Positions 1 through 11,501 are shown, counted from the first letter of the stretch. The stretch: DNA of 64,000 nt from Elmis aenea (GCA_947652605.1 OX393578.1:58287415-58351414); one strand, 5' to 3'. Notes: generated from the letters alone by a model not told the origin. Translations and numbers: made by a program.

Positions 1-406
1 TATTTAATTTTTAATAGAATCACCCAATCTTTTGTAAAATTTGGTGGATGCGCTGGGTAAAAATAAATGCAAATAAATTCAAAACCATGCATTTTAGCTA
101 TAACATACCATGAATAAAAATGTTCTAAAATGCTTTGTAGATTTCAAAATTGTGATAAAATACAGTTTGTTGTCTTTAAACATTTTAAGTTGGCCTAAAT
201 TCTGAACACCCTGTATATGACAAAAAATGGTTTAAGTGCGTTTTAAATAGCCCTGATATACACCTTTAAAACGCCGTATAGGGTATAATGTTATCTTCAG
301 TGAAACAGGAGTATTTAATTTTTAATAGAATCACCTAATCTTTTGTAAAATTTGGTGGATGCGCTGGGTAAAAATAAATGCAAATAACTTCAAATCATGC
401 ATTTTA
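1..406. repeat. About 310-bp direct repeat, copy 1 and start of copy 2
   Basis: The sequence at 1-80 recurs almost unchanged at 311-390 (shared run TTTTGTAAAATTTGGTGGAT). Copy 2 stops at about 406 and resumes at 854 (TTTTAGCTATAACATA; compare 92-107), because a foldback element sits between. The resumed part runs to about 985, ending in ACACCCTGTA as copy 1 does at 207-216. The region lies upstream of the first visible DPP exon and is probably intron. I see no coding sequence in it. Confidence 0.75.
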
Positions 407-853
407 ACTGGGTCTAGGAACATTCTTCGCCCACAATTCTTCGTTTCCACAATTCTTCGTCGCCACGATTCTTTGCCGCCACAATTTTTCGCCGCATACA
501 AGCATATCACAAATTTTATTTGTAAATGTTATTGTTTTTATCTATAAAGTAATTTTTACAGATTATTTTAGATTAGCCTTAAGTTGTTTCGTGTATATTA
601 ATACTTCTTCTTTTAATATTATGTTTAAAAATTGCTACATAAATAGCGTAAAATGTGATTCTTAATCTTGCTTATGTTATTATAGTATGAATAAAAATTA
701 AATTAACCTAACCTAACCTAATATAAAATAATCTGTAAAAATTACGTTATAAATAAAAACAATCACATTTACAAACAAAATTTGTGATATGCTTGTATGC
801 GGCGAAGAATTGGGCGGCGAAGAATTGTGGCGGCGAAGAATGTTCCGGACACG
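407..853. mobile_element. Foldback MITE with tandem 16-bp motifs in its termini
   Basis: The two ends are inverted copies of each other (GGAACATTCTTCGCC at 417 and its complement ending at 846), extending inward over more than 100 bp. The left terminus carries repeated ACAATTCTTCGCCGCC-like units. ATTTTA at 401-406 and again at 854-859 looks like a 6-bp target-site duplication. The unoccupied site is preserved in repeat copy 1 (CATGCATTTTAGCTAT, about 88-103). There is no transposase ORF; the short ORFs here are frame noise. Confidence 0.8.
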
Positions 854-1174
854 ATTTTAGCTATAACATATCCTTAATATGAATGATCTTAAATGCATCG
901 TAGATCCGTAAAATGTAATAAAATATAGTTTTGTATTTAAAAATTCCAAGTTGGCTTAAATTTTGTACACCCTGTAGGTATATGCCAAATGTTTTATAAC
1001 TTCCAGTTTGTCTTTGTGGTTCTTTTTTTATCCTTTCTCGTTGTGGCTCACTCAAATTTTATTTAAAAATCCCTCATTTTAGTGCTGATAAATTTTATTT
1101 TCTTGTGCATCAAAAATTTTTTTAAACTTTCAAGAATTTCTTCAGTTAGAAAAAAAACATTTTATTCTTTGTAG

Positions 1175-4100
1175 GTGGAAGTAGCCAATCCCGAAGTGTC
1201 TGTTTGGATTGTTAATCTTAACATGCCTAAATATTTATTCCCCGTACAAGTTAAACCAACGAACACCGTAGAACCGATCAGCTACGTCACAAGTGCTAGC
1301 TTTTACAGCGATCACCAGGTGGCCGTGGTGTGGCTGAATCGACGGCAAAACGTATCCGTAATTTTGAACTGCCGTTCGCAAAATTATTTCAACTGCACAG
1401 ATGTAAGTCATTGCTAATTCATGTGCATTCAGCGTAATAAAGTGTTTTGTTCTCAGTTTCATATTGAAAAAGAAAGCTATGGATGGACGGAACCGATATT
1501 TCATCCTGTGTTTTCGTCGAACGGTGCTCAAGCATTGGTTCGTTTACCAGTTAAAGATGGTAATAATGGTAATTTCATGCACGCCTGTCAAATACATTCC
1601 AATAATGTAATTCCATTAACGCACGGAGCGTTTGAGTTAACGAAAATATTGGCCTGGGATGAAGATAGTCATTTAATGTAAGTTTACTGTGAAAATAGTT
1701 TCAAATTTATTAAAAATGTTGAACTGGGGAATCTTTATATATATACAGGGTGAGTCACGACGGACGCGTCGGAGTTTTATGGCAAAACGCTTTAAATTTT
1801 CCAATTTCTGTCGCTGTTAGATTATGTAAGTCAATAAGGGCTACATTTTAAAAATATTTTCAAACATACAGGGTGCTCCAAAAAAGAGTGGAATATCAAA
1901 GTTATACTTTTTCTTATGGAACACCCTGTATATTTTTGTATTTTTGGATTCCTCTTTAAATTTAATTTAAAAAAATGTGTAAGGTCATATGGGTCTAAAG
2001 TTAACCGTTCTCGTGAAAATCGCATTTTCATGAAAATACAGTATTTTCAAAAATTTTCAACATTTAAAAACTTTGAGAGGTCTGAAGAAATTCGCTTGGA
2101 GATAAGATTGACAATAGATTATGTAACACTTTGCACCACCTACATTTTTAAAATATTATACAGGGCGTTTTTTACGTTTGGTCAAACTTGTGAAACTTTA
2201 AACATCGATAACTCATTTTTTTTAAATACAACCCCTTATATTTTTTTACACCATCTTATAGAAAATTTAATTCTCTTTCGAAAACATTAAAACTGTTTTA
2301 TACCTAAAATTGATATTTTCCGAGATATCGCGATTTTATTGTTAATTATTAGGGCAATGTAATATTTTCGAGTAGGCTACGAAGGTAGACAGCGGTAATT
2401 TGAAACAATTGAACGAAAAAACAAGAAAGGTTTAGTTTTATCTTTTGCCTACGCATTTTTAACATTTTTTTATAGTGAAGAGGAATCTCACGTTTAAATC
2501 GAGATTTCTTACAATTATTTATGCATTTATTTATTGGACCAGTATGATAAGATGATTAGTAAATCATATAAACTATTTTTTTTGTATGATACGACTCTCG
2601 GTTCTACCAAAATGTCTTTGCTTAACTTCTGGTTCCACGCATTTTGCAAACATTGTGTTTTATACAGTGTGCACAATGTTTTATGAAGGTAAGTGTTTAT
2701 GGTGTCTTAACTAAAATATAAATACACAGAAAATATTTCAAATTGGGACCGTAGTAACTTTAATTGTACATTTATAAAAATATTTCCAGTGATAACTAAA
2801 ATGTATGTAATAATAATTCAAAAACTTTTGAGACAATCACTCCTAATATGTTGCATAATGTAAGACGTTCCCTTGAAAAGAGGATCACAATGTGTATTCA
2901 AGAGGATGGTCGTCATGTTGAACATTTATTGTAATCGGCTGTTAAATTTGGTTTTTGAATTATTATTACATTTTAGTTATCACTAGAAATATTTTTATAA
3001 ATGTTCAATTAAAGTTACTACGTTCTCAATTTGAAATTTTTTCTGTATTTATATTTTAGTTAACACACCATAAACACTTACTTATATTAAACATTGTGCA
3101 CACTGTATAAAACACAATGTTTGCAAAATGCGTGGAACCAGAATTTAAGCAAAGACATTTTGGTAGAACCGAGTGTCGTATCATAAACATACAAAAAAAT
3201 GGTTTATAGGATTTAGTAATCATCTTATCATACTGGTCCAATAAATAAATGCATAAATAATTTTAAGAAATCTCGATTTAAACGTGAGATTGCTCTTCAT
3301 TATAAAAAAATGTCAAAAATGCGTAGGCAAAAGATAAAACTAAACCTTTCTTGTTCTTTCTTTCAATTGTTTCAAATTACCGCGGTCTACCTTCATAGCC
3401 TACTCGAAAATACTACTTTGACCTACTAATTAACAATAAAATCGCGATATCTCGGAAAATATCCATTTTAGGTAAAAAACAGTATTAATGTTTTCGAAAG
3501 AGAATTAAATTTTCTATAAGACGGTGCAAAAAAATATAAGGGGTTGTATTTAAAAAAAATGAGTTATCGATGTTTAAAGTTTCACAAGTTTGACCAAACG
3601 TAAAAAACGCCCTGTATAATATTTTAAAAATGTAGGTGGTGCAAAGTGTTACATAATCTATTGTTAATCTTAACTCCAAGCGAATTTCTTCAGACTTCTC
3701 AAAGTTTTTAAATGTTGAAAATTTTTGAAAATACTGAATTTTCATGAAAATGCGATTTTCACGAGAACGGTTAACTTTAGACCCATATGACCTTTTACAT
3801 TTTTTAAAATTAAATTTAAAGAGGAATCCAAAAATGTAAAAATATACAGGGTGTTCCATAAGAAAAAGTATAACTTTGATATGCCACTCTTTTTTGGAGC
3901 ACCCTGTATGTTTGAAAATATTTTTAAAATGTAGCCCTTATTGACTTACATAATCTAACAGCGACAGAAATTGGAAAATATAAAGCGTTTTGCCATAAAA
4001 CTCCGACGCGTCCGTCGTGACTCACCCTGTATAACCTAGCTCTGCGAGCCAAGTTGGCCCATGGCTTGGCTGGTTATTTTCTTCCACCATTCTCTATCAC

Positions 4101-7100
4101 TGGCTTTCCTTCTCCATCTGGTAATCTTTAACATTTCTTTATCCTTCTCCACTTCCGTCCTCCATCTTGATTTGGGTCGCCCTAGTCTCTTGCTTCCCCC
4201 TAGCGTGCTCGTCATTACCAGTTTCGGCATTCTTGTTTCCGTCATTCTCTCAAGATGCCCTAACCACTTTAGTCTTTGCACTTTTATAACACCTATGACA
4301 TTTGTTTCCTTGTAGAGCTCCTTTAATTCGTCGTTTGTTCTTCTATCCACCCCTCTCCATTTCTCTTTTCGCCAAATATTGTCCTTAGCACCTTCCTTTC
4401 CCACACTTCTAGCCTTGTTTATTCTGTTTTGCTTAGCGGTCCATGTTTCGCACCCGTATGTAACCATTGGTCTCATTACTGTGATGTATAATTTTTCTTT
4501 GCTTTTCTAGAAATCTTTTTATTCCTCAGTACTCTGTTTATTGCTCCTAAACATCGGTTTCCAGCCATTATTATTGCTTGTATCTCACTGCCTATATTTG
4601 GAATTCTTGAAAGTACAGCTCCTAGGTACGGGAACTTTCTCACCTCTTCAAACTTGTACTCTTTCCCACTCTCCGTGGTTAAATTCAAGTAGTTTCCTCT
4701 TTTAAATTCCCTCTTTCCATTCCATATACTTTGTCTTCTCTTCATTTTTATGTAAGCTCACATTCCCCGCCTTTTCCTTCAGTATTTTCATTATACTCCT
4801 CAGCTCCTCTTTACTTCTAGCCATTAACACAAGGTCATCTGCAAATGCTAAACATTGGTGTCTTCTTCTATACACAAGCCCACTTCTGTTAATATACTCT
4901 TCTCTTATTGCTTTTTCTAGTACAATACTGAACAAATTCGCCGACATTGGATCTCCTTGCCTAACTCCTTCTTTGCTTTCGAAACTTCTGTTGCCCATTC
5001 TAACCAAATTTTCCGTTCCTCTTTGTTATTTCTACCGTTATTATAAGTTTACTGCTTACTACCATTTCTTGCAACGTTTTGTACAGTGCCTCTTTTTTAC
5101 GGTATCATATGATTGTCTAAAGTCGAGAAACAGAACCAATGTCGGTTTCTCTTGCTCGTAGCCTTCGACTTGTATCTCTCTTAATGTAAAAATGTGGTCT
5201 GTGGTGCTTCTACCCAGCCTAAAGCCGCATTGTTATTCTCCTATTTCGTTTTCCGTCTCCTCCACCAATTTGTTTATCTTTGGTTAATATAAAAATAGAA
5301 AATTCTAAAATTTTTTGGTAGTTGTGTGTTTCAACTCGTAATTATTTAGAAAAAAAATAACTTTGACCGGTTTTTGTTTTTAGATATGCAATTGCAACAA
5401 ATGAAAATAGCCCTGGCGTTCGTCACTTGTTCAAGATTGGCGACACGAATTCGTCCCAACCGTGGACGTGTCTCACCTGTCGACCCACTATAGACTACAT
5501 GACTTACAATTTTGATTACATAAATGACACTATTTTTAATAATTCGATGTTAGTTGACTACACTTGCGAATATAATAATGTGATATTCAGTAATTCAAGT
5601 AGATACTATATTCAAGAGTGTTTGGGACCAGATATTCCGGTAGTGTTTTTAGTTGAAACTGCCACAAACATTAGATTAGCTGTTATAGACTCAGGCGATA
5701 CACTAAGAAATAAAGTTAAATATCTAGCCATACCGCAAATTCGGAAATTTCAAGTTGAAATCGAGGACGGATTCAAGGCGCAAGTTAAACTGCATTTTCC
5801 ACCAGTGCTGAGAGAGTATGAAGACGTTGCTTTTCCAATGATTCTAATACTGTAAGTATTATTATACATATAACATTTACATCAACTAAATTATTTTTCC
5901 TCTTTGCTTCCCATACTTTCTTTCCATTATTTTCATCAATTTTACTTTGTTTTGTGGGCAAAAAAATAAACTAAGTTGTTGCTTCTTTAACCTTTCTGAA
6001 CTTAAGAATCAAACTGTTACAAGTTATTGCAGCAGTTTTTACTAATGTTCCCGTTTTATCAATTGCAGAGATTCCATGCCAGGAGCACAGTCAGTTTCGG
6101 AACAATGGGATCTATCATGGCCTTGGTATTTGGCGAGTACAAAAAACTTCGTAGTTGCTCAAATTGATGTCAGAGGCACCGGATTCCAAGGAGAAAGGAT
6201 GAGGAGAGAAATATTGCTAAGGTAAATCTCATAAAATTCATTAAAAACCGCCTGGAAGTATTTCAAACCGAACGGCAACAGTTTTTTTCTTTAAGTAAAC
6301 GCAATTTCTCGTTTTTTCGTATGGTGCCTTTCCACGTGAGAGTAAACTACTCTCGATAGCAGCGTAGCCAAGGATACAGCCAATCGCGAGTTACTCTCAG
6401 GGGCTGTATCCTTGGCGACGCTGCTATCGAGAGTAGTTTACTCTCACGTGGAAAGGCACCATTAACGTTTTCTACAAATTTTAGTAACATTTTTTTTGAA
6501 TTAACGTTCGCAAATTTAAATATCCCGTAATTTTTATCAAGTTTTTTGTTTGGTGCGAAGCTAATTCGGCGTTCCAAATTGAGAGTTTATCGGTAATCGT
6601 AAAGCAATATTTTCTCTCTTCAAAAACGTAAAGATATTTAAAATCGACCCACGCGTTATCGAGTTATGAATGATTTCGTGAAAAGAGGCAATTTTAACGG
6701 CAAAACAAAAGTTGTGCGCGTTTTGCGGAACCATTTCGAAATTTAATATTGCGCATTTTACTTGAATAGTGAAACGAACCTTGCTCTCTTCGAATATGTA
6801 AAGATATTTAAATTCGGTTTAGTGGTTTTCGAGTTATGAATGATTTCGTGAGATGATGCGATCATCACGGCAAAACAATTCTTCTTTTGCGACGGTCAAA
6901 CCTTCTCTAATTTAATTTTTTTATAACGTGTTGTACCATTTTAGATTCACCGATTTGTTCCCTTTAAAATGTATAATTTAATCTCACTTTCGAGTAAAAT
7001 TTAGACCTTAAAATTATAATAATAATCGCCGGGGAGGGTTGACAGCGTGTGTCGACTTGACAGCTACTTGATACGAGATTATGTAAAGAACGGTGATTCC

Positions 7101-9192
7101 CCGCGAAATAATTGTCTGGATAGTTTTAAACGAATGCGTTAATTTCAGATTTGGATCTGTCGAAGTCCAAGATCAACTGGCTGTGCTGATGTACCTCGGC
7201 GACACGTTTAAATTCATAGACAAAACCCGTGTCTGCGTCGTCGGAACCGGTTATGGCGGATACATCGCTGCCATGCTCCTTCTCCAGGACTTCCACCACG
7301 TGATAAACTGTTCTGTTAGCGTATCTCCCGTCACGAACTGGCAATATTACAGTAAGTACCAGCGCGATCTCCCGAAGAAACGTTTGAATCACGCTCATTC
7401 CAGACTCGTACTTTACCGAGAGATACATGGGTTATCCTTCCGAACAGCTGTTGGAATATGAAAGAGCCGACCTCACAAAAAGAGCAGGAAACTTGAACGA
7501 TCGCCATTTCATGTTGGTCCATGGTACGGCCGACACGATAGTGAAACCTCAACATTCCATGTTATTCGCGAGAGCGCTCATAGACCAAGGCGTGTTATTT
7601 AGACACTTGGTGAGTGGATCTTTATTTTTTTTTTTTACTATCATTTCGTTTTGCACCTTGCTTATTATTTTAATGGTGAAACTAAATGCAGCAGAGTTTC
7701 GATCAACAAGGATCGCTTTATCCGGAAGCGGATTAACCGGACATTTCCAAACTCATAGCAAATGTTTACAAAAAGTAGCCAAAATAGCAATTATATGTGG
7801 TAGTACCCAATTAGTTTGCTAGGATGGTTTTTCCTACAATTCTGTTGATTTATCAATGCATTTGGGTTAACCAGGATTTCGTTTTTCCCATCATTCCCTG
7901 TAGATCAAAAGTCTGTTGCATTGTTATAATTTTTTATGTTTTTATTTAAAGCATATACCGTATACATATCGCGCAAAATTGTTTACGGTTTCGGCAAAAT
8001 ATTGTTTAAAAACGCGTTTTTGCGAGCTTTAAAATTAATGGTTTTTTCTGTAATTGTCAAAAATTACCTAAGTGTTTTATGTGAATTGTGCTACGTGTTC
8101 TACCAAAGAAAAACCGCTATCGAAGAAGAACATTCCAGAGGAGTTTTCTTAATTTTTGGTAAATATTTTGACCTATCAAAATTTAGACGAAATGAAGTAT
8201 CGGATACAGCTTTAGTAAATACTAAAATTTGTCTAAAATTTTCTCAACGGTTACCAGAAACTTAACTGTTATCATTTTGGCCTCAAAAGGCTTTGGAACA
8301 CTATTTCACATCAAATCAAAGAAGTTTCAATCATTTTTGTGTACTTTTTGCGTGTTTTCTAAAGAAACTAAAAATTTAGTTTCAATTTTAATTTATGGTT
8401 AATTATTTCCAATATACAGTTAACTTAACCAGAAAAATTATCAAATTTCGCTACATAAAGAGTCGTAAATTGTACTGCAAAAATATGTATCAGTTTTGAA
8501 ACTATTGAGCTTGCTTCATTATTTTAAAATATTTTTGCTTATTTTTTAGCTCATTCATACATGCCCAAAATCATACCAGTTCGCCCGTTTTCATTTTTCA
8601 AACACGTTACCAACAGTTTCAGTTAAACAGTTAGTTTAGCGTATTAACATAAGAATGATATCCTGTATTGTTTAATAACATACAATGCTTTACAAGTTTA
8701 CAAGATGTGTTTATTTATTTACATAGTTTAGCTTAAAAAACTTGCAAAAAAAATATTTTTTTTTTAAATCAGCTGATTAAAATCGGGATTTAAATCAATT
8801 GATTTAAATCAGGCCAACCCTGATTGGTACAGAACTTAATTTTTAAAAGGATCTTATAAAACTTCCACTGAAAATGTTGGAAAATGTAAACGGTCTAACC
8901 TATACCAATTTGGGTTTTTTTTTTCATTTTATTACTGCACCCCAATTTTAGTTGTATTTTTGACAAATTTTACGTTTTTGCTTTGTTTTAAGTTGCTTTA
9001 TGGTGGCAATAACAGTTATTCTACTGGTTGCTCTCATGTTATTCCAATTTCTAGGTCTATCCTGATGAAGGACATGAGTTCTCCTTGAAGTCATTGATAC
9101 ATTTATACAAAGAGATTGATCAATTTTTTAATGATTCTTTTGGGCCCAGTCTCGACGACTGGGACGATGGAACTGGATTTTTTATACAATAA
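1175..9192 (+). CDS. Inactive DPP-IV-like (S9B) peptidase homologue, 3' part, 7 exons
   Basis: Exons I join: 1175-1402, 1457-1677, 5384-5851, 6069-6221, 7149-7351, 7404-7609, 9055-9192. All have GT-AG borders and compatible phases, giving 538 residues plus TAA. The 5' exons lie outside the window. The first exons match the DPP-IV beta-propeller; the last four give the alpha/beta-hydrolase domain, with DVRGTGFQG, HGTAD (acid residue) and DEGHEF (histidine). The nucleophile elbow reads GTGYGG where active family members have GxSYGG, so the catalytic serine is glycine. DPP6 and DPP10, which modulate Kv4 channels, also lost this serine but carry aspartate there. By inference this is a non-catalytic membrane glycoprotein; several N-x-S/T sites are present. 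Exact orthology (DPP10-like or another insect inactive DPP) cannot be settled here. Confidence 0.85.
1867..1930. mobile_element. 64-bp nested mini-element, left arm copy
   Basis: A short near-palindromic unit running from TACAGGGTGCTCC to GGAACACCCTGTA lies inside the left arm of the palindrome at 1744-4031. Its mirror copy is at 3845-3908. It has the same ACAGGGTG terminal motif as several other elements in the window. Confidence 0.6.
3845..3908. mobile_element. 64-bp nested mini-element, right arm copy
   Basis: Reverse complement of the unit at 1867-1930, in the mirrored position of the other arm. Its presence in both arms means that it was there before the arms were duplicated, or was copied across by gene conversion. 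Confidence 0.6.
4036..5286 (-). pseudogene. Non-LTR retrotransposon (LINE) fragment, broken RT and C-terminus
   Basis: Read on the minus strand, consecutive frames give reverse-transcriptase pieces in the right order. About 5286-5090 holds NKLVEETENEIGE, a stop, then CGFRLGRSTTDHIFTL and LFLDFRQSYDTV. 5007-4702 holds VRQGDPMSANLF and FADDLVLMARS. 4745-4476 holds FPYLGAVLS. 4476-4036 holds YGCETWT and the GRPKSRWRTEV-type tail. At least one internal stop and two frame changes show that it is dead. It lacks the 5' part (endonuclease) and abuts the palindromic element. The RTE-like layout is inferred from the tail motifs. Confidence 0.85.
6323..6460. mobile_element. 138-bp hairpin MITE in DPP intron
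   Basis: GGTGCCTTTCCACGTGAGAG at 6323 is the reverse complement of the end at 6460. The arms are about 59 bp, with one mismatch seen (GCGTAGCC versus GCGTCGCC), around a loop of about 20 bp. It is a recent or well-preserved foldback unit in the intron between exons 6069-6221 and 7149-7351. Confidence 0.8.
6600..6935. repeat. Diverged tandem pair, period about 170 bp
   Basis: Two related blocks share CTCTCTTC, GTAAAGATATTTAAA, CGAGTTATGAATGATTTCGT and CGGCAAAACAA in the same order, offset by about 170 bp. They lie in the same DPP intron as the hairpin MITE. No coding potential seen. Confidence 0.55.
7610..9054. other. DPP intron without recognisable gene
   Basis: AT-rich intron between the exons at 7404-7609 and 9055-9192. 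The open frame at 7936-8265 has no motif that I recognise. At 8768-8822 is an isolated transposon-like end: repeated TTTAAATCAATTGATTTAAA palindromes followed by CAGGCCAACCCTGA. No partner end was found nearby. Confidence 0.6.
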
Positions 9193-10740
9193 TTGTTATC
9201 TCTAAATTAATTGTTATAATGTTAAATTTTGAAAATGAATCAAATATATCGTGAAACTTTTTTTATAGAGTCTTACAACAAATAGATTTGTACTTGTTGA
9301 CTTTATCCATTTTGCTGCTAATAGGAAAATGTTGTGAAATTTAATACCTGATTCAACTCCATCATTGATACTATATTATTTATAAGTAGAGGTCTTTCAA
9401 GATAAACTGAACTGTGACGCAGAAACCAAAAATTGTCTTAAGCGTTAATTACTGCTCCACCTAAAAACATACATCTATTTCAACAACGTGGTTATAGCCT
9501 ACAATAATATAACGCTTTTAGAAAGGTCTATATTTTAACCACCATCCCCTCCTACGCGCATTTCGCGGTTCAGTTTATCTTGAAAGACCTCTAGTTATAA
9601 TCATCACTCAAAAATTGGTAGATTTCGTCGCGTCTTCCAGTTTTTTAAAGCATATTTCGTGAAAATTTATACTGAGCTTACAAAATAACCAAATTGGAGT
9701 TTAGTTTTTGCCTCCTTTGGATTTAGAATTTTAAAAAAGTGATCCAAGATATCTAAATGAATTTCTTTAACTTTTGTGGTTAACCAGATACCCAAATATT
9801 TCAAATTTGATGAAACATTTTGTACATTTATAGGAATAAAAATTACGACTTTATCTTGGATACATTTATCGCTTTTAAAGAAAATCAAAATACAGTTTGC
9901 TTATACAACATATTAAGCTTGCATTGATTTAGCAATGTTATTTTTTCTTTTAATAACATGTTGTTGAATCACTCAAAGCAATTTCACAGACTAGAATATT
10001 GCCATATCTAATACGTTTTTTACATGTAACCTAAACAAATAAGCGCTAGTTTATATGTAATGTTTGATTCATTTTTTTGTTTGTAAATAAAATGGCCATC
10101 TCCAGATGTGCCCTTCCATTTAGACGAGAAATGTCTAAGTGCTTTAAGCTTAAAAGATACGTCCATTTCCCTTTGCAAATTTTATTGGAACGAAATCTTT
10201 CATCAATAATAATATTTTTTAACAACGAATTACATTTTAATTTGTATATAACGTTATTCAACATTATTCGCTGCAAGTTTTCGTTCCGATACATTTTTTA
10301 ATGTATATATGTGCCTAACCTTAGCTTTATGGTTGAATGTTAAATTGATAAATTGAATATGTGTTATAAATCCTCTGTTGCTAAAGAATTAAATCGTAAT
10401 GAGATACCATATTTATTGTTAAAATGTTATATTTGTATAAATATGTACTGATAATGTAAATGTGACACCAAAGCCAAATAAATGTTAAATTAATTCATAT
10501 ACATATAAACATCTATTTTTAAATGCTTCATAAACAGTTACATCACCATGAATAATTAATACATTCCGTTTAGATATTAGAATAAGTCGATAAAACTTAA
10601 ATTTTACTGTAATGCAAGCATTTATTCTTCTTTTAAACCTGTTATTTTAAATATAGTATAAGAACAGTAATAAAAAAGTGATCGGTTTTGTTTCTTTTTG
10701 CTTAAATACGTTACTTTTGAAAAGAATTTAAAATTTGTGG
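9193..10740. other. DPP 3' UTR and intergenic AT-rich DNA
   Basis: The 3' UTR of the DPP gene starts here; AATAAA at 10477-10482 is one candidate polyadenylation signal. The small opposed ORFs at 9667-9888, 10046-10294 and 10077-10301 look like chance in AT-rich sequence. Apart from the MITE at 9387-9593 I see no other structure. Confidence 0.5.
9387..9593. mobile_element. 207-bp TIR MITE downstream of DPP
   Basis: TAGAGGTCTTTCAAGATAAA at 9387 is repeated inverted, ending CTTGAAAGACCTCTA at 9593. The terminal arms are about 26 bp or longer. The internal region has no ORF. The TA at each end is a plausible target-site duplication. Confidence 0.75.
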
Positions 10741-11171
10741 AGTATAAAAAACACGGCAGCACTACAGGAACCACAACCTTTTGAGGTTTTTCCATATTCA
10801 TGAATTGTAGTGCTTTTGCACTGCAGCTATACTCACGTTTGTGGGAAAGTATTCAATATGGCTACTTGACAGTGACGTTTGTGTTTACATAATTGCGTGT
10901 ATTCTGATATTTCGAGTTATTTCCTTAATCAGTCACAACAAAAAGGGTTTATTGTAATTGGAAATTGATAAAAGATTACTAATGCAACGGTTAAGCAACT
11001 GCAAGTGTTATCAATTGATAGAAATCGTTGTTTATCAGTACACGTGATAAGTGTTGTGAAAATGAAGTTAAACAGATAAGTGCAGGAGTTTTGCAAAATT
11101 TGCGTTAAACGTATTATTCACCATTTTCTACAGAGTGTTCTGGTGGCAACTGTTCATCATAACACATTAGT

Positions 11172-11435
11172 GTAAGTATTTTATTTCACATTCTTTTTAT
11201 AGTAAAACTTGACAGCTGACATTTAAATAGAAAGTTGACAGTTGTTAGTAGATCCGTTTTTGCGACCCAAATTCCTCTGAAACAGATAACACTCAACTTA
11301 TTCTCATCCTACTGTTCTTTCTTCAACCAAAGTAGCAACTGTCGATGAGTTTATTACACACGAAACATTTAAAATGGTGTTTCGTAGTTTATGTACATTC
11401 AAGCTGTTTAGTTTTAACAAAATAAATTGTTATAG
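11172..11435 (+). other. Probable 5'-UTR intron of PLAG gene
   Basis: GTAAGT at 11172 and TTATAG at 11430-11435 would join a noncoding exon ending at 11171 to the coding exon starting at 11436. In the reading frame of the protein this join places a TAG stop just before the coding exon, which supports the start codon at 11462. The transcript itself is inferred. Confidence 0.5.
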
Positions 11436-11501
11436 ATGATGATGCCTTCACTGGTATCGCCATGGGAACACCAGGCGATAAAGCAAAAATTAAGGAGGTA
11501 G
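11436..11501 (+). promoter_or_regulatory. Upstream ORF overlapping the PLAG start codon
   Basis: Three consecutive ATG codons (11436, 11439, 11442) open a 21-codon frame that ends in TAG at 11499-11501. It is out of frame with the main start at 11462 and runs past it. If the leader is spliced at 11435/11436, ribosomes must leak past three start codons to make the zinc-finger protein. Confidence 0.5.

Larger units (their letters stand above)
1744..4031. mobile_element. 2.3-kb palindromic DNA transposon derivative in DPP intron
   Basis: The ends are perfect inverted repeats: TACAGGGTGAGTCACGACGG at 1744, and the complement ending CACCCTGTA at 4031. Arms of about 1.08 kb (1744-2825 and 2955-4031) are highly similar throughout, so mirror-image ORFs of 124 codons appear on both strands (1916-2290 and 3485-3859). 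The unpaired centre holds a frame at 2857-2934 ending CIQEDGRHVEHLL then TAA, which resembles the extreme C-terminus of Tc1/mariner-like (IS630 superfamily) transposases. I infer an inverted duplication of the 3' end of an autonomous element. It is non-autonomous now. Confidence 0.8.

Noticed and set aside
1916..3859. Two 124-codon ORFs on opposite strands (1916-2290 and 3485-3859) with near-identical products
   Set aside because: They are mirror images caused by the palindromic arms, begin inside the nested 64-bp mini-element, and have no domain; not genes.
7936..8265. 109-codon ORF in a DPP intron
   Set aside because: No motif, no splice-compatible neighbours, lies wholly between two well-supported exons.
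9667..9888. Minus-strand frame with NLKYLGIWL, reminiscent of a LINE reverse transcriptase
   Set aside because: Only one short resemblance and no other RT motif up- or downstream; too weak to call.
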